Source of the DNA: JBCCGG01 sp039029395
Lineage (GTDB): Bacteria > Pseudomonadota > Alphaproteobacteria > Kiloniellales > JAKSDN01
DNA: 64,000 nt
Assembly (NCBI GenBank): GCA_039029395.1
Contig: JBCCGG010000031.1
Location: 1 to 64,000 of the forward strand
Direction of reading: 5' to 3'
Part shown: piece by piece, positions 8,837 to 20,441 of the stretch
Layout: each line of letters opens with the position of its first letter
Position numbering within the stretch: the first letter of the stretch is position 1
Notes under the pieces: model-generated
Databases searched by the model: none
The model's input: only the letters and a program-made list of their open reading frames with translations
What the model was told of the DNA's origin: nothing
Made by a program: the position numbers and the translations under genes

Positions 8837-10542
8837 GACGACGTCCTTTGGGCGCGCAAGCTGGACGTCTCGGCGCTGTCCAGCGTCATGTCCTCATCGA
8901 GCGCCACGCCGTAGTCTTCGGCCGCCGCGGCGCGCGAGACCAGGCCCCGGCGCACGTCGGTCACGACCAGATCGGGATCCCGGGCGAAGGGGTCGCCGAA
9001 GCCGCCGCCGCCCGGCGTCTCGAACACCAGGCGCTCGCCCGATGGAATCTCCTGCACACCCATGCCGCGCATCCGGGCGCCCGAGGCCAGCGAGATGACG
9101 CCGCGCCCGCCGGGCCCGCCGCCGTCCCGGCCCCGCGCGGCCTCCTCCATGCGCTGGACCGCGGCCATCAGCAGCATGGGCGCGCCCTCCCGGTTCTCCA
9201 GCTCGAGCACCTGGCCCAGGCCACCCCGTGCCTTGCCCGGCCCGCCGCTGTCGGGTCTGAGCTCCCGGCGCCAGAAGCGCAAGGGCTCGGTGCTCTCGGT
9301 GATTTCCACCTGGCTGCCCCAAACGCCGCTCGGGTAGGCGGTCGCCGAGAGGCCGTCCTTGTTCGGCCGCGCGCCGGTGCCGCCGTTGTGGGTCGGCTCG
9401 GTGGCGAAGGCCGTGGCATTGCCGAGCAAGGCGGCCGGCGCGCTGCGCAGGGGAATGTCCCACATGCATGAGGCGCCCTCGGCGGGCACCTGGCCAGGCA
9501 AGGCCTGGTGCAAGCAGCCGAACATAAGGTCGGGCAGTATCTGGCCGATCACGTGACGCATGGCGACCGGCGCCGGATCCTGGGGATTGAGGATCGAGCC
9601 TTCCGGCGCGGTCAGACGGAAGGGCTCGAGCGAGCCGGCGTTGTTCGGGATCTCCGGCCCGACGATGCAGCGGATGCCGAACACCGCATAGGCGCTCGCG
9701 TAGTTGAGCGGCACGTTGATGCCGTAGCGCGAACAAGGCGAGGAGCCGGCCAGGTCCACGTCTATGCCCTGGGCGCCGATCGTCATGCGCGCCTTGATCT
9801 CGATCTCGAAGTCGTAGCCGTCAAGCGCCATGCGGTTGTCGTAGCTGCCGGCCGGCACTTCGCCGATCGCCTTGAGCACCCCGGCGCGCGAGGTCGAGAG
9901 GATGTAGTCGGCCAAAACGTCAAGAGTTTCGAGCCCAAACTCATCCATCATCTCGACCAGGCGCTGGGCGCCCACATGGCAGCAGGCGATTAGCGCATGG
10001 AGATCGCCCTCGTTGGAGATCGCCGTGCGCGAATTGGCCTTGATGATGTCGATCAAGAGCTGGTTGATCCGGCCGCCCTCGACCAGGCGACAGGGCGGCA
10101 GGCGGATGCCCTCCTCGAACACGTCGTTGCCGTCCGGGCCCATGCCCCGCCCGCCCAGGTCGTAGAGGTGAGAGGTGCAGGACACCAGGGCGACCGGGCG
10201 CTTGCCCAGAAAGACCGGCGCGACGAGCAGCACGTCGTTGATGTGGCCCGAGGCGAGCCAGGGGTCGTTGGTGGCGTAGACGTCGCCCGGCGCCATGGTC
10301 TCGACCGGAAAGACCTGGATCATGGACACACAGGCCGAGGCCATGGTGTTGATGTGGCCCGGCGTGCCGGTCACCGCCTGGGCCAGCATGCGGCCCTGGA
10401 GATCGAACACCCCGGCCGAAAGGTCGCCGGATTCCCGCACGATCGGGCTAAAGGCGGTGCGCATCAAGACCTGGGCCTGCTCCTCGACGATCGCGAGCAG
10501 GCGGTTCCACATAATCTGAAGATCGATCGACGCTCTGGTCAT
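8833..10542 (-). CDS. hydantoinase B / 5-oxoprolinase beta-type subunit
   Basis: A 569-residue HyuB-family protein, the usual subunit length. Typical features are an N-terminal helix with LLAIVEEQAQVLMRTAFSPI, the FDLQGRMLAQAVTGTPGH stretch, YATNDPWLASGHINDVLL, and a Gly-rich C-terminus ending GGGGFGDP. With HyuA it would hydrolyse a cyclic amide (hydantoin, N-methylhydantoin, 5-oxoproline or a relative) using ATP. It begins 3 bp after the HyuA stop and its 3' end overlaps the racemase-like gene, so the three proteins are translationally coupled. The exact substrate is unknown. Confidence 0.93.
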   Translation of the reverse strand: MTRASIDLQIMWNRLLAIVEEQAQVLMRTAFSPIVRESGDLSAGVFDLQGRMLAQAVTGTPGHINTMASACVSMIQVFPVETMAPGDVYATNDPWLASGHINDVLLVAPVFLGKRPVALVSCTSHLYDLGGRGMGPDGNDVFEEGIRLPPCRLVEGGRINQLLIDIIKANSRTAISNEGDLHALIACCHVGAQRLVEMMDEFGLETLDVLADYILSTSRAGVLKAIGEVPAGSYDNRMALDGYDFEIEIKARMTIGAQGIDVDLAGSSPCSRYGINVPLNYASAYAVFGIRCIVGPEIPNNAGSLEPFRLTAPEGSILNPQDPAPVAMRHVIGQILPDLMFGCLHQALPGQVPAEGASCMWDIPLRSAPAALLGNATAFATEPTHNGGTGARPNKDGLSATAYPSGVWGSQVEITESTEPLRFWRRELRPDSGGPGKARGGLGQVLELENREGAPMLLMAAVQRMEEAARGRDGGGPGGRGVISLASGARMRGMGVQEIPSGERLVFETPGGGGFGDPFARDPDLVVTDVRRGLVSRAAAAEDYGVALDEDMTLDSAETSSLRAQRTSS

Positions 10543-10545
10543 GAC

Positions 10546-12633
10546 TCAGGCTCCCTGCGCGGCGCGGCGCGTCAGGATCAGGTTGCCGGCGCCGTCGACC
10601 CGGCCCTCGAATTCCGGGCTCAAGTATGTGCTGGTTTGGGGCTCGACGATCAGCGCCGGCCCGGCGACGGCGGCACCCGGCGTAAGATCCGCGCGCGCAT
10701 ACCAAGGCACCTCTTGCTTGCGTTCCCCTCGCCCAAAGTAAACCTCGCGGGCCCCAGCTGCCGCCACCGCCGCGACCCCGTTGGTCGGCGGCACCGGCTG
10801 GGGCGGCGCGGCCCCGGTCGAGACGACGACCGACCAGTTCATCACCTCGATCGTCATGCTCGGCACGTGGCGACCGTAAAGGGCGCCGTAAAGCCGCTCG
10901 TAGGCCGCGCCCAAGCCCGCGACCTGGGCCTCGTCGATCGCGCCCGTCCCGAGCGCCACCTCGATCTCGTGACCCTGACCCTGGTAGCGCATGAAGGCGC
11001 TGCGCTTGATCTCGAGCGCTTGTCCCGGCGCGCCGGCTTGCACAACTTCCAGGGCTTCGGCCTCCATCTCCGCGAAGAGCCGCTGGAGCGCGCCAAGATC
11101 GAGCCGGTCCAGGCGGCACGGCAGGCTGCGCACGATCTCGTAGGAGACCGGCGCGGCCAAAAAGCCGACCGCCGAGCCAACGCCCGGATCCGGCGGCACC
11201 AGGATGCGCGCAATGCCAAGCTTCTCGGCGACCCGCGAGGCGTGGAGCGGGCCGTTGCCGCCAAAGGCGATCAAGGTCCGCCCGTCGAGCGCCTTGCCGC
11301 GCTCGACCGCGTGCATGCGCGCCGCGTTGGCCATGGATTCGTCGACCATCTGGCCGACCCCGTCGGCCGCCGCCTCGACCGAAAAGCCGAGCGGCGCGGC
11401 GACGTCATGGGTGATCGAATCGCGGGCCCGCTCGATCTCCAGCTTCAAGCGGCCCTCGGCGAAGCGCTCCGGGTCGAGCAGACCGATCACCGCGTCGGAG
11501 TCGGTCACCGTGGCGCGCGTTCCACCCAAGGCGTAGCACGCCGGGCCGGGGTCCGCGCCGGCGCTTTCCGGTCCGATGGTCACACGGCCCAGGCCATCGA
11601 CCGCGGCGAGCGAGCCGCCGCCGGCGCCGATCTCGATCATCTCGATCACCGGGATGCGCACCGGCAGGCCGCTGCCCTTGATAAAGCGCGCCGCCCGGGC
11701 GATCTCGAACTGCCGAGCGCTTTGGGGTTCGCCGTCGTCGATCAGGCAGATCTTCGCCGTGGTGCCGCCCATGTCGAAGGAGACCACCTCGTCCAGCCCG
11801 CATTGCCGGGCGATGCGCGCTGCCAGGATCGCGCCGCCGCTGGGCCCGGACTCGACCAGGCGGATTGGAAACTGGACCGCGGTGGCAAGCGTGGTCATGC
11901 CGCCGCCCGAGGTGATCACGAACAGCGGGCAATGGAAGCCGGCCTCGCCCAGGCGTCGCTCGAGCGCGCCCAAGTAGCGGGTCATCATCGGCTTGATGTA
12001 GGCGTTGGCGACCGTGGTACAGAGCCGGTCGTACTCGCGGATCTCCGGACACACTTCGCTCGAGAGGGAAATCGTGAGCTCCGGGCGGCGCGCCAGGATC
12101 AGCTCGCGCAAGCGGCGCTCGTGGTTCGGGTTGACGTAGCTGTGCAGGAGGCCGATCGCCAGGCTCTCGGCCCCGCTCGCGTCGATCTCTCCGATCAAGC
12201 GATCGATCGCGCCCTCGTCGAGCGGCAGGACCACGCTGCCGTCGGGATCGACCCGCTCTGGCACGGTCAGGCAGCGCTCGCGCGGCACGATCATGTCGGG
12301 CTTGTCGAGCCAGATATCGTACTGGTCGTAGCGCCGCTCGTAGGCGATCTCGAGCACGTCCCGAAAGCCCTCGGTGGTGATCAGCGCCACGCTTGCGCCC
12401 CGCCGCTCGATCAGGGCGTTGGTGGCCAGGGTCGTGCCGTGGATCACCGAGCGGATATCGCCCGGCTGAAGCCCGGCCCGCTCGAGCCCAAGGCGCGCGC
12501 CGATCAAAACGCCCTCGACCGGATCGGCCGGCGTGGTCGGCGTCTTGGCGGTTACCTCGCGGCCTCCGGTCTCGATCGCTATATCCGTGAAGGTGCCGCC
12601 GATATCGACGGCAAGACGCGCCCCCTGTTCCAT
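10546..12633 (-). CDS. hydantoinase A / 5-oxoprolinase alpha-type subunit
   Basis: A 695-residue ATP-binding subunit of the HyuA family. The N-terminus has the actin-like phosphate loop LAVDIGGTFTDIAIE, followed by STPRST-like nucleotide motifs (VIHGTTLATNALIERRG), VVSFDMGGTTAKICLI and a Gly-rich GAGGGSLA segment. It activates the lactam with ATP before hydrolysis with HyuB. I took the ATG at 12631-12633, preceded by GAAGGGAC; a TTG seven codons upstream is in frame but less likely. It is the first gene of the minus-strand operon, so the promoter should lie in 12634-13026. Confidence 0.93.
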   Translation of the reverse strand: MEQGARLAVDIGGTFTDIAIETGGREVTAKTPTTPADPVEGVLIGARLGLERAGLQPGDIRSVIHGTTLATNALIERRGASVALITTEGFRDVLEIAYERRYDQYDIWLDKPDMIVPRERCLTVPERVDPDGSVVLPLDEGAIDRLIGEIDASGAESLAIGLLHSYVNPNHERRLRELILARRPELTISLSSEVCPEIREYDRLCTTVANAYIKPMMTRYLGALERRLGEAGFHCPLFVITSGGGMTTLATAVQFPIRLVESGPSGGAILAARIARQCGLDEVVSFDMGGTTAKICLIDDGEPQSARQFEIARAARFIKGSGLPVRIPVIEMIEIGAGGGSLAAVDGLGRVTIGPESAGADPGPACYALGGTRATVTDSDAVIGLLDPERFAEGRLKLEIERARDSITHDVAAPLGFSVEAAADGVGQMVDESMANAARMHAVERGKALDGRTLIAFGGNGPLHASRVAEKLGIARILVPPDPGVGSAVGFLAAPVSYEIVRSLPCRLDRLDLGALQRLFAEMEAEALEVVQAGAPGQALEIKRSAFMRYQGQGHEIEVALGTGAIDEAQVAGLGAAYERLYGALYGRHVPSMTIEVMNWSVVVSTGAAPPQPVPPTNGVAAVAAAGAREVYFGRGERKQEVPWYARADLTPGAAVAGPALIVEPQTSTYLSPEFEGRVDGAGNLILTRRAAQGA

Positions 12634-13026
12634 TGTCCCTTCGACTCCCTTCAAGCAAACAAAAGCTCGGCAAGCCCGCGGCCGAATGGCCGGGATCTGA
12701 AGGGAAGCTAATCAGCGACCAGCTGGCACCTTTGATGGCGGCGGCCGCAGCGTCGATCGGACACTTGGTGCGTCACGGGGGCAATCCTCGTCTTGTGCGC
12801 TCAGCGGACGCTAAGCTGTTTCAGTTCGCGCTTCAAGAGGCTTCCTTGTGCTGTGCGGCGCTCGCTTACGCGTAATCTCGGCACACCACCGGGTCCAGAC
12901 GGTCATCGCCGGCCACGAGCGGGCAAATCATCGCCCCGAACCATTTTGTCGTCCAAGACCCGGGCCGATTAGATTACCTTGAACGGCGACCGCCGTCGCG
13001 GCGCAACCAGGACCAAGGAGCCCTTG
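12634..13026. other. divergent intergenic region hyuA / zwf
   Basis: 393 bases between two divergent starts, expected to contain both promoters. AAGGAG at 13015-13020 is the ribosome site of zwf. I saw no repeat, clear operator or extra gene here. Confidence 0.5.
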
Positions 13027-14508
<1,482 letters not shown>

Positions 14509-14512
14509 GCGT

Positions 14513-15355
14513 CTAGCAGAGCGCCGCCGCGTGGTGGCGCAGGTGGTCGTCGATGAAGCTCTGAATGAAGAAGTAGCTGTGGTCGTAGCCTGGCTGGAGG
14601 CGCAGCTCGAGCGCTTGGCCGGCGGCCTGGCAGGCTTCCGCCAGAAGCTCCGGTTTCAGCTGCTCGGCCAAGAAACTGTCGGCTTCGCCTTGGTCGACCA
14701 GCAACTTGGCACCCGACGGCTGGCGGGCGACAAGCTCGGTTGTGTCGTAGTCCCGCCAGGTCTCCCGGTCGCCGCCCAGATAGGCGCCAAGGGCTTTCTC
14801 GCCCCAGGGGCAGCGCATGGGCGCCACGATCGGCGCGAAGGCCGACGCCGAGCGGTAGAGCGCCGGGTTCTTGAGATGCACCGTGAGCGCTCCGTGGCCG
14901 CCCATGGAGTGGCCGAAGATGCCAAGGCGCCCCTGGTCGACCGGGAAATTCTCGGCGACCACCGCCGGCAGATCCTTGGTGACGTAGCTGTACATCTTGT
15001 AGTGCGGCGCCCAGGGCGCTTGCGTTGCGTCCAGATAGAAGCCGGCGCCCATGCCCAGGTCGTAGGCCTCGTCGTCGGCCACACCCGCGCCGCGCGGCGA
15101 GGTGTCGGGCGCGACAACGATCAGGCCCAGCTCGGCCGCCAAACGCTGGGCGCCGGCCTTGACCACGAAGTTCTCCTCGGTGCAGGTCAGGCCCGAGAGG
15201 TAGGTGACGGCGGGAACCCGCGCGCCGTCCAAAGCCTGGGGCGGCTGAAAGACGGCAAAGCGCATCTCCACGCCGCAAGCCTCCGAGGCATGGCTGTATA
15301 CCCCCTGCAGGCCGCCGTGGCAGCGCTGCTCGCCGACGATGGTGAGCGTGCTCAT
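14513..15355 (-). CDS. fghA: S-formylglutathione hydrolase
   Basis: An alpha/beta-hydrolase of 280 residues that splits S-formylglutathione into formate and glutathione, the second step of formaldehyde detoxification. The nucleophile Ser150 is in GHSMGGHGAL. The LSGLTCTEENF segment near residues 53-63 is diagnostic of the esterase D/FGH family. The gene starts 4 bp after the stop of the formaldehyde dehydrogenase gene, so the two form an operon. An FGH next to class III alcohol dehydrogenase leaves little doubt about its role. Confidence 0.96.
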   Translation of the reverse strand: MSTLTIVGEQRCHGGLQGVYSHASEACGVEMRFAVFQPPQALDGARVPAVTYLSGLTCTEENFVVKAGAQRLAAELGLIVVAPDTSPRGAGVADDEAYDLGMGAGFYLDATQAPWAPHYKMYSYVTKDLPAVVAENFPVDQGRLGIFGHSMGGHGALTVHLKNPALYRSASAFAPIVAPMRCPWGEKALGAYLGGDRETWRDYDTTELVARQPSGAKLLVDQGEADSFLAEQLKPELLAEACQAAGQALELRLQPGYDHSYFFIQSFIDDHLRHHAAALC

Positions 15356-15359
15356 GGGA

Positions 15360-16469
<1,110 letters not shown>

Positions 16470-16902
16470 CTTGGTCCCCCTCTGTTCAGGTCGCGTTCGG
16501 GCCGCCGTGCGCGGCGCCCGCCGAATCTCACGTTCCACCATCGTTAACGGCTCACCCCTAGACCTGGCAAGCGCCGAGAGCGGATTTTTTGTCTAGGTCG
16601 GACCATTGACCTGGACGCCCGAGGGGCGCTAGAACCCCGGGCACAGCGATTTACGCAGCAACCGGACGAGCGCCCTTTTGCCAACACGTTAGCCGATCTC
16701 AGGAATGCTTTCGCGATCCCGCGCCCCCTTTCCGGGCGCCGGGCGATTTATCTCGTGCGCGTGGCGTTTGACTGAGATCGGGACGGCAAGGGACCTCGAC
16801 CAGGCCCTTCACCTCAGTCATCTCAAGCGCCCACGCCGCGCCGCTTAGGACGCCCGCTCTCTTGTCAGCCGTCACGCAGCACTTCCCGAGAGGAAGGCTG
16901 TT
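16470..16902. other. divergent intergenic region frmA / DUF1062 gene
   Basis: 433 bases with no supported gene. It must contain the frmA and DUF1062 promoters. The sequence GACCTGG occurs twice (about 16561 and 16608), but this is too short to call an operator. A GAGGAAG ribosome site lies just before 16903. Confidence 0.45.
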
Positions 16903-17508
16903 ATGGCTGTTGGAGAAACGCTCCATGTGCGCTGGCGCTTGGGCGCCGGCGAGACCCCGATGATCTGGCGCCGCTGCCGGCGCTGCAATGGAGAAAGCCC
17001 ATTCGCGAGCTCGGACAAGTTCCGCGCAAACGCCCAGAAGAAACGCCTGGACGTCTGGCTGATCTACCGCTGCCAGCGGTGCGGCGAGACTTGGAACCGC
17101 CCAGTTATCGAGCGCCGCCCGGTGGCGCAGATCGATCCTACCATGCTTCAGGCAATCACCGAAAATGATCGGCAGATGGCCCGATCGATCGCCGGCGGGC
17201 CAAGCGCGGCAGACGGCAATGTCACGGTGGACAAGCTGCGCACCGCCGCGTGTCCGCGCGACCCAAGCCAGGTAGCGATCACGCTCGAGCTGGAGGCCGC
17301 CAGCGACCTTCGCCTGGACCGACTGCTCGCCCGGGAGCTGAAGCTGTCACGGAGCGCCCTTCGGCGCCTGTGCGAGGAAGGCTTGTTGGATCTTTTACCC
17401 AGCGTCAACGGTGCTTTGCGCCGGCCCGCGCGCGATGGCCAGGAGGTGCGCATCCACTTGCGCCGCCTGGATCCTTCGCTCGCCGCGGAGATCATCGGCC
17501 GGGTTTGA
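16903..17508 (+). CDS. DUF1062 family protein
   Basis: A 201-residue cytosolic protein of unknown function. The N-terminal part carries two CxxC knuckles (Cys25/Cys28 and Cys57/Cys60, the latter in YRCQRCGETWNRP), which probably bind one zinc ion. The C-terminal part (about 125-200) resembles an S4-like segment with LRLDRLLARELKLSRSALRRL, suggesting RNA or nucleic-acid contact. That layout is typical of DUF1062 proteins. A GAGGAAG ribosome site precedes the ATG. It converges on the cyclase gene. Confidence 0.85.
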   Translation: MAVGETLHVRWRLGAGETPMIWRRCRRCNGESPFASSDKFRANAQKKRLDVWLIYRCQRCGETWNRPVIERRPVAQIDPTMLQAITENDRQMARSIAGGPSAADGNVTVDKLRTAACPRDPSQVAITLELEAASDLRLDRLLARELKLSRSALRRLCEEGLLDLLPSVNGALRRPARDGQEVRIHLRRLDPSLAAEIIGRV

Positions 17509-17554
17509 GATGCTCGGTCCGACTGCCTAGGCCCGCGCCGAGCGTCGAGGTCGT

Positions 17555-19147
17555 TTACAGGGTGAAGAGCTCTTTGGGCTCGGCAACACCGCGCAGCACA
17601 TGCTTGCCGAGCGAGGTCAGCTGGCCCGGATAGCTCTCGGCGAAGGCGGCGGAGATCAGCACCGAGCGGCCGAGCGGCTTGCACAGCCCCTCGATCCGCG
17701 AGGCCTCGTTGACCGCCGGGCCGATCACCGTGAAATCCAGGCGCTTGGCGGTGCCGATGTTGCCGTACATCAAGTCGCCCCGGTGCAGGCCAACGCCGAA
17801 TTCAAGCGGCAGTTGCCCGGCCGCTCGGCGCCCGTCATTGACCGCCATCAGGCGCGCCTCGGCGTCACGCACGGCCGCCAGGGCCTGGCCGCAGGCGTCG
17901 GGATTGGGGTGGCGCGGGTCGTCAATCGGGAAGATCGCCAAGACCGCGTCACCGATGAACTTGAGCACCTCGCCGCCCTGGTCGATCACCGCACCGGCGA
18001 CCGCGTCGAAATACTCGTTGAGCGCCGCCAGGTAGGCCTCCCGGCTCATGGTCTCGGCCATCACCGTCGAACCGCGCAGGTCGGAGAGCCAGATCGCCGC
18101 GTGCAGCCCCTCGCCGTCGCCGCGCTTGATCAGGCCGTCCATCACCCGCTGGCCGGCATTGCGGCCCAGGTAGGTCTTCAGCAGGGTCAGCGATGAGACC
18201 CGCTGCGCGTGGGCCTCGAGCTGGCGCGCCAGGTTGGGCAGGACCTCGTAGAGCTGGCCCAGCTGCTCGGTGGTGAAGCCGCCGGGCGCATCGGAAACCA
18301 GCACCAAGATGTTGATTTGTCCGTCCGAAAACCGCATTGGCATGGCCACGTAATCGGTCGCGCCTTCGGCCACCAGATCCTCGAGCACCGGGTAGTCGAG
18401 CTTCGCGTTCGGGCCCTCCAAGCGCCGGCGGATACCGCCCTCGCCCGAGATGATCGCGGCGAAGGGGCTGTTCTGGTACTTCGCGCTTTGGATACCGGTG
18501 TGGGAGGCCTCGTACTCGGTGATTTTATCCTCGCCGCTCTGCCAGGTGTAGGTCAGGGCGAAGAGCTGGGGATTCAGGGTGCGGATCATCAGCCGGAGGC
18601 GCCACAGGGGGAAGCCGTCATCCAGGAGGACATGAGCCAAGCTCGCCACCAGGTCCTTGGTGGACTTGGCCTGCCAGGCGTCCTGCACCAGCCAACGCAC
18701 AAGGGGATTGGCATCGGAGGCCGGGCTGCCGCGCGGCTGTTCCTCGAGCGTCCGCTCGTCGAGCAGCCAGCGGTCGACCACATCCCAGCTGATCGCCATG
18801 TAGCCCTTGACCAGCAGCGACTCGTCGAAGGGGTCCTCGTAGCTCCATACCGCGTTCTCGTGGCGCACGCCGCCGACCACCAGGTGCCAGTAGGTGGCGT
18901 TGCCCTTGAAGGGACAGTTGGTGCGGTGGCCGCTCGGCTCCAGCAGGTCCTGACGTACGGCCTCGCGCGGGAAGTAGTAAACCGACGGCAGCCGGGTCTC
19001 GCGCATCACCAGGGCTGCCGCGCTGTCGGCGACGACCTCGCCCGCGACCTGGGCGCGGACCCGCTCGGCGACCGGCTCGATCACCACTCGGTAGCCGTGA
19101 TAGGACTCTTGGCCTGGTGTGGTGGCCAGGGCGTCTGTTGCCTGCAT
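17555..19147 (-). CDS. class III adenylate/guanylate cyclase with N-terminal DUF427 domain
   Basis: A 530-residue fusion. Residues about 17-105 form a DUF427 domain (YYFPREAV, HRTNCPFKGNATYWHL, WSYEDPF). Residues about 145-320 are a sensor-like region found before several alphaproteobacterial cyclases. Residues about 345-525 are a class III cyclase catalytic domain with metal-binding Asp356 (WLSDLRGST) and Asp400 (KFIGDAVLAIF). It should make cAMP or cGMP in the cytosol, since no transmembrane helix is seen. DUF427 usually occurs as a small free-standing protein, so its place in front of a cyclase is unusual and may form the sensory part. It is monocistronic. Confidence 0.9.
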   Translation of the reverse strand: MQATDALATTPGQESYHGYRVVIEPVAERVRAQVAGEVVADSAAALVMRETRLPSVYYFPREAVRQDLLEPSGHRTNCPFKGNATYWHLVVGGVRHENAVWSYEDPFDESLLVKGYMAISWDVVDRWLLDERTLEEQPRGSPASDANPLVRWLVQDAWQAKSTKDLVASLAHVLLDDGFPLWRLRLMIRTLNPQLFALTYTWQSGEDKITEYEASHTGIQSAKYQNSPFAAIISGEGGIRRRLEGPNAKLDYPVLEDLVAEGATDYVAMPMRFSDGQINILVLVSDAPGGFTTEQLGQLYEVLPNLARQLEAHAQRVSSLTLLKTYLGRNAGQRVMDGLIKRGDGEGLHAAIWLSDLRGSTVMAETMSREAYLAALNEYFDAVAGAVIDQGGEVLKFIGDAVLAIFPIDDPRHPNPDACGQALAAVRDAEARLMAVNDGRRAAGQLPLEFGVGLHRGDLMYGNIGTAKRLDFTVIGPAVNEASRIEGLCKPLGRSVLISAAFAESYPGQLTSLGKHVLRGVAEPKELFTL

Positions 19148-19223
19148 CTTCGCGCTCTATTCTGAAACCCGATTGACCCCTACAAATGGGAAGCACGGGC
19201 ACCATGTGCAATTGGAGTAGGGC

Positions 19224-20441
19224 ATGGGAGACCAATTCGTGGGCACGCGCTTTTCGGTCAAGCCGCGCTGGTGGCTGATGGCCGCCTTGGTGGGTCTGTC
19301 CTCGCCGGCGGCGGCCGAGACGGCGGCCTGCCCATCCGTGGGGACTTGGCTTGACCCGAAGACCGGTCAGATCTTGGCGGCCGATCGGATGATCGCCGAC
19401 CTGGCCGAGCGCCGAATCGTGCTGCTCGGCGAAAGCCACGACAACCCGGAGCATCATCGCTGGCAGCTCCACACCCTGGCCGCGCTCCAGAGCCGGCGGC
19501 CGGAGCTGGTGATCGGGTTCGAGATGTTTCCGCGCAGCGTGCAGCCGGCGCTAGAAGCTTGGTCCAAGGGCGAGCTTTCGGAAGCAGAGTTCCTTGAACA
19601 ATCGCGCTGGCACGAGGTCTGGGGCTTCCATCCGGCGCTCTATCTGCCCCTGTTCCACTTCGCCCGCCAGACTCGCAGCCCCACCGTGGCCTTGAATGTG
19701 GAACGGGATCTGGTGGCCCGGGTCGGCCAAGAAGGCTGGCAGGCAATTCCCGCCGACCAGCGCGAAGGCGTGAGCGATCCGGCGCCGGCCGACCCTGCCT
19801 ACCGGGAGTCTTTGGCCGAGGTTTACCTTCTCGCGCACGGCAACAACGATGAGGTGGACAGCGTCGAGAACATCGAGGGCGACGACTTCGCCCACTTCGT
19901 CGAGGCCCAGCTGACCTGGGACCGGGCCATGGCCGAAGCCTTGGCCGCGGCGGCGCAGGCTCATCCAGAGGCGCTGATCGTCGGCATCATAGGCCAGGGC
20001 CACCTGGAGCATGGCTACGGCGTGCCCCATCAGCTGGCTGACCTGGGGATGACGGACGTGGCGGTGCTTTTGCCGCGCGATCCGACGGCCGTCTGCGCGC
20101 TGGCGAGCGCGGAGATCGCCGACGGCATCTTCGTCGTCGACCCTTTGCCGCCGGCATCGGACATGCCGGACAAGCCCAAGCTCGGTGTCTTCCTGGAAGG
20201 CGCGGAGGGGGGCTTGCGCATCTTGAGGGTCGCCGAGGGCGGCGTCGCCGAGGCGGCAGACCTAAGGTCGGGCGACATCATCACGGCAGCCGCCGGCGCG
20301 CCGCTCAAGGACGTCGGCGATCTGGTCACGGTGATCGGCCGTCAGGCGCCGGGCACCTGGCTGCCGCTCGAGGTGCAGCGCGACGGTGCGTTGCTGGAGG
20401 TCGTCGCAAAGTTTCCGCCCAACTTGGTCCCTGCACCGTGA
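19224..20441 (+). CDS. ChaN-family protein with C-terminal PDZ domain, exported
   Basis: A 405-residue protein with a signal peptide (hydrophobic run WWLMAALVGLSSPAAAET). The ChaN/haem-regulated domain covers about 60-295, with LLGESHDNPEHH, VIGFEMFPRSVQP and a late IIGQGHLEHGYGVP. A PDZ domain covers about 310-400 (GVAEAADLRSGDIITAAAGA). ChaN proteins are periplasmic or outer-membrane haem/iron-linked proteins with a TIKI/erythromycin-esterase-like fold. No lipobox is visible here. GGAG lies nine bases upstream of the ATG. Its stop overlaps the start of the peptidase gene, so the two proteins probably act together. Confidence 0.88.
   Translation: MGDQFVGTRFSVKPRWWLMAALVGLSSPAAAETAACPSVGTWLDPKTGQILAADRMIADLAERRIVLLGESHDNPEHHRWQLHTLAALQSRRPELVIGFEMFPRSVQPALEAWSKGELSEAEFLEQSRWHEVWGFHPALYLPLFHFARQTRSPTVALNVERDLVARVGQEGWQAIPADQREGVSDPAPADPAYRESLAEVYLLAHGNNDEVDSVENIEGDDFAHFVEAQLTWDRAMAEALAAAAQAHPEALIVGIIGQGHLEHGYGVPHQLADLGMTDVAVLLPRDPTAVCALASAEIADGIFVVDPLPPASDMPDKPKLGVFLEGAEGGLRILRVAEGGVAEAADLRSGDIITAAAGAPLKDVGDLVTVIGRQAPGTWLPLEVQRDGALLEVVAKFPPNLVPAP

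Noticed and set aside
9997..12711. A 904-codon open frame on the plus strand
   Set aside because: It is fully antisense to hyuA and the hyuB start. Its translation is Arg/Asp/Gly/Ala-rich low-complexity sequence, the usual by-product of GC-rich third codon positions. HyuA has clear motifs on the other strand.
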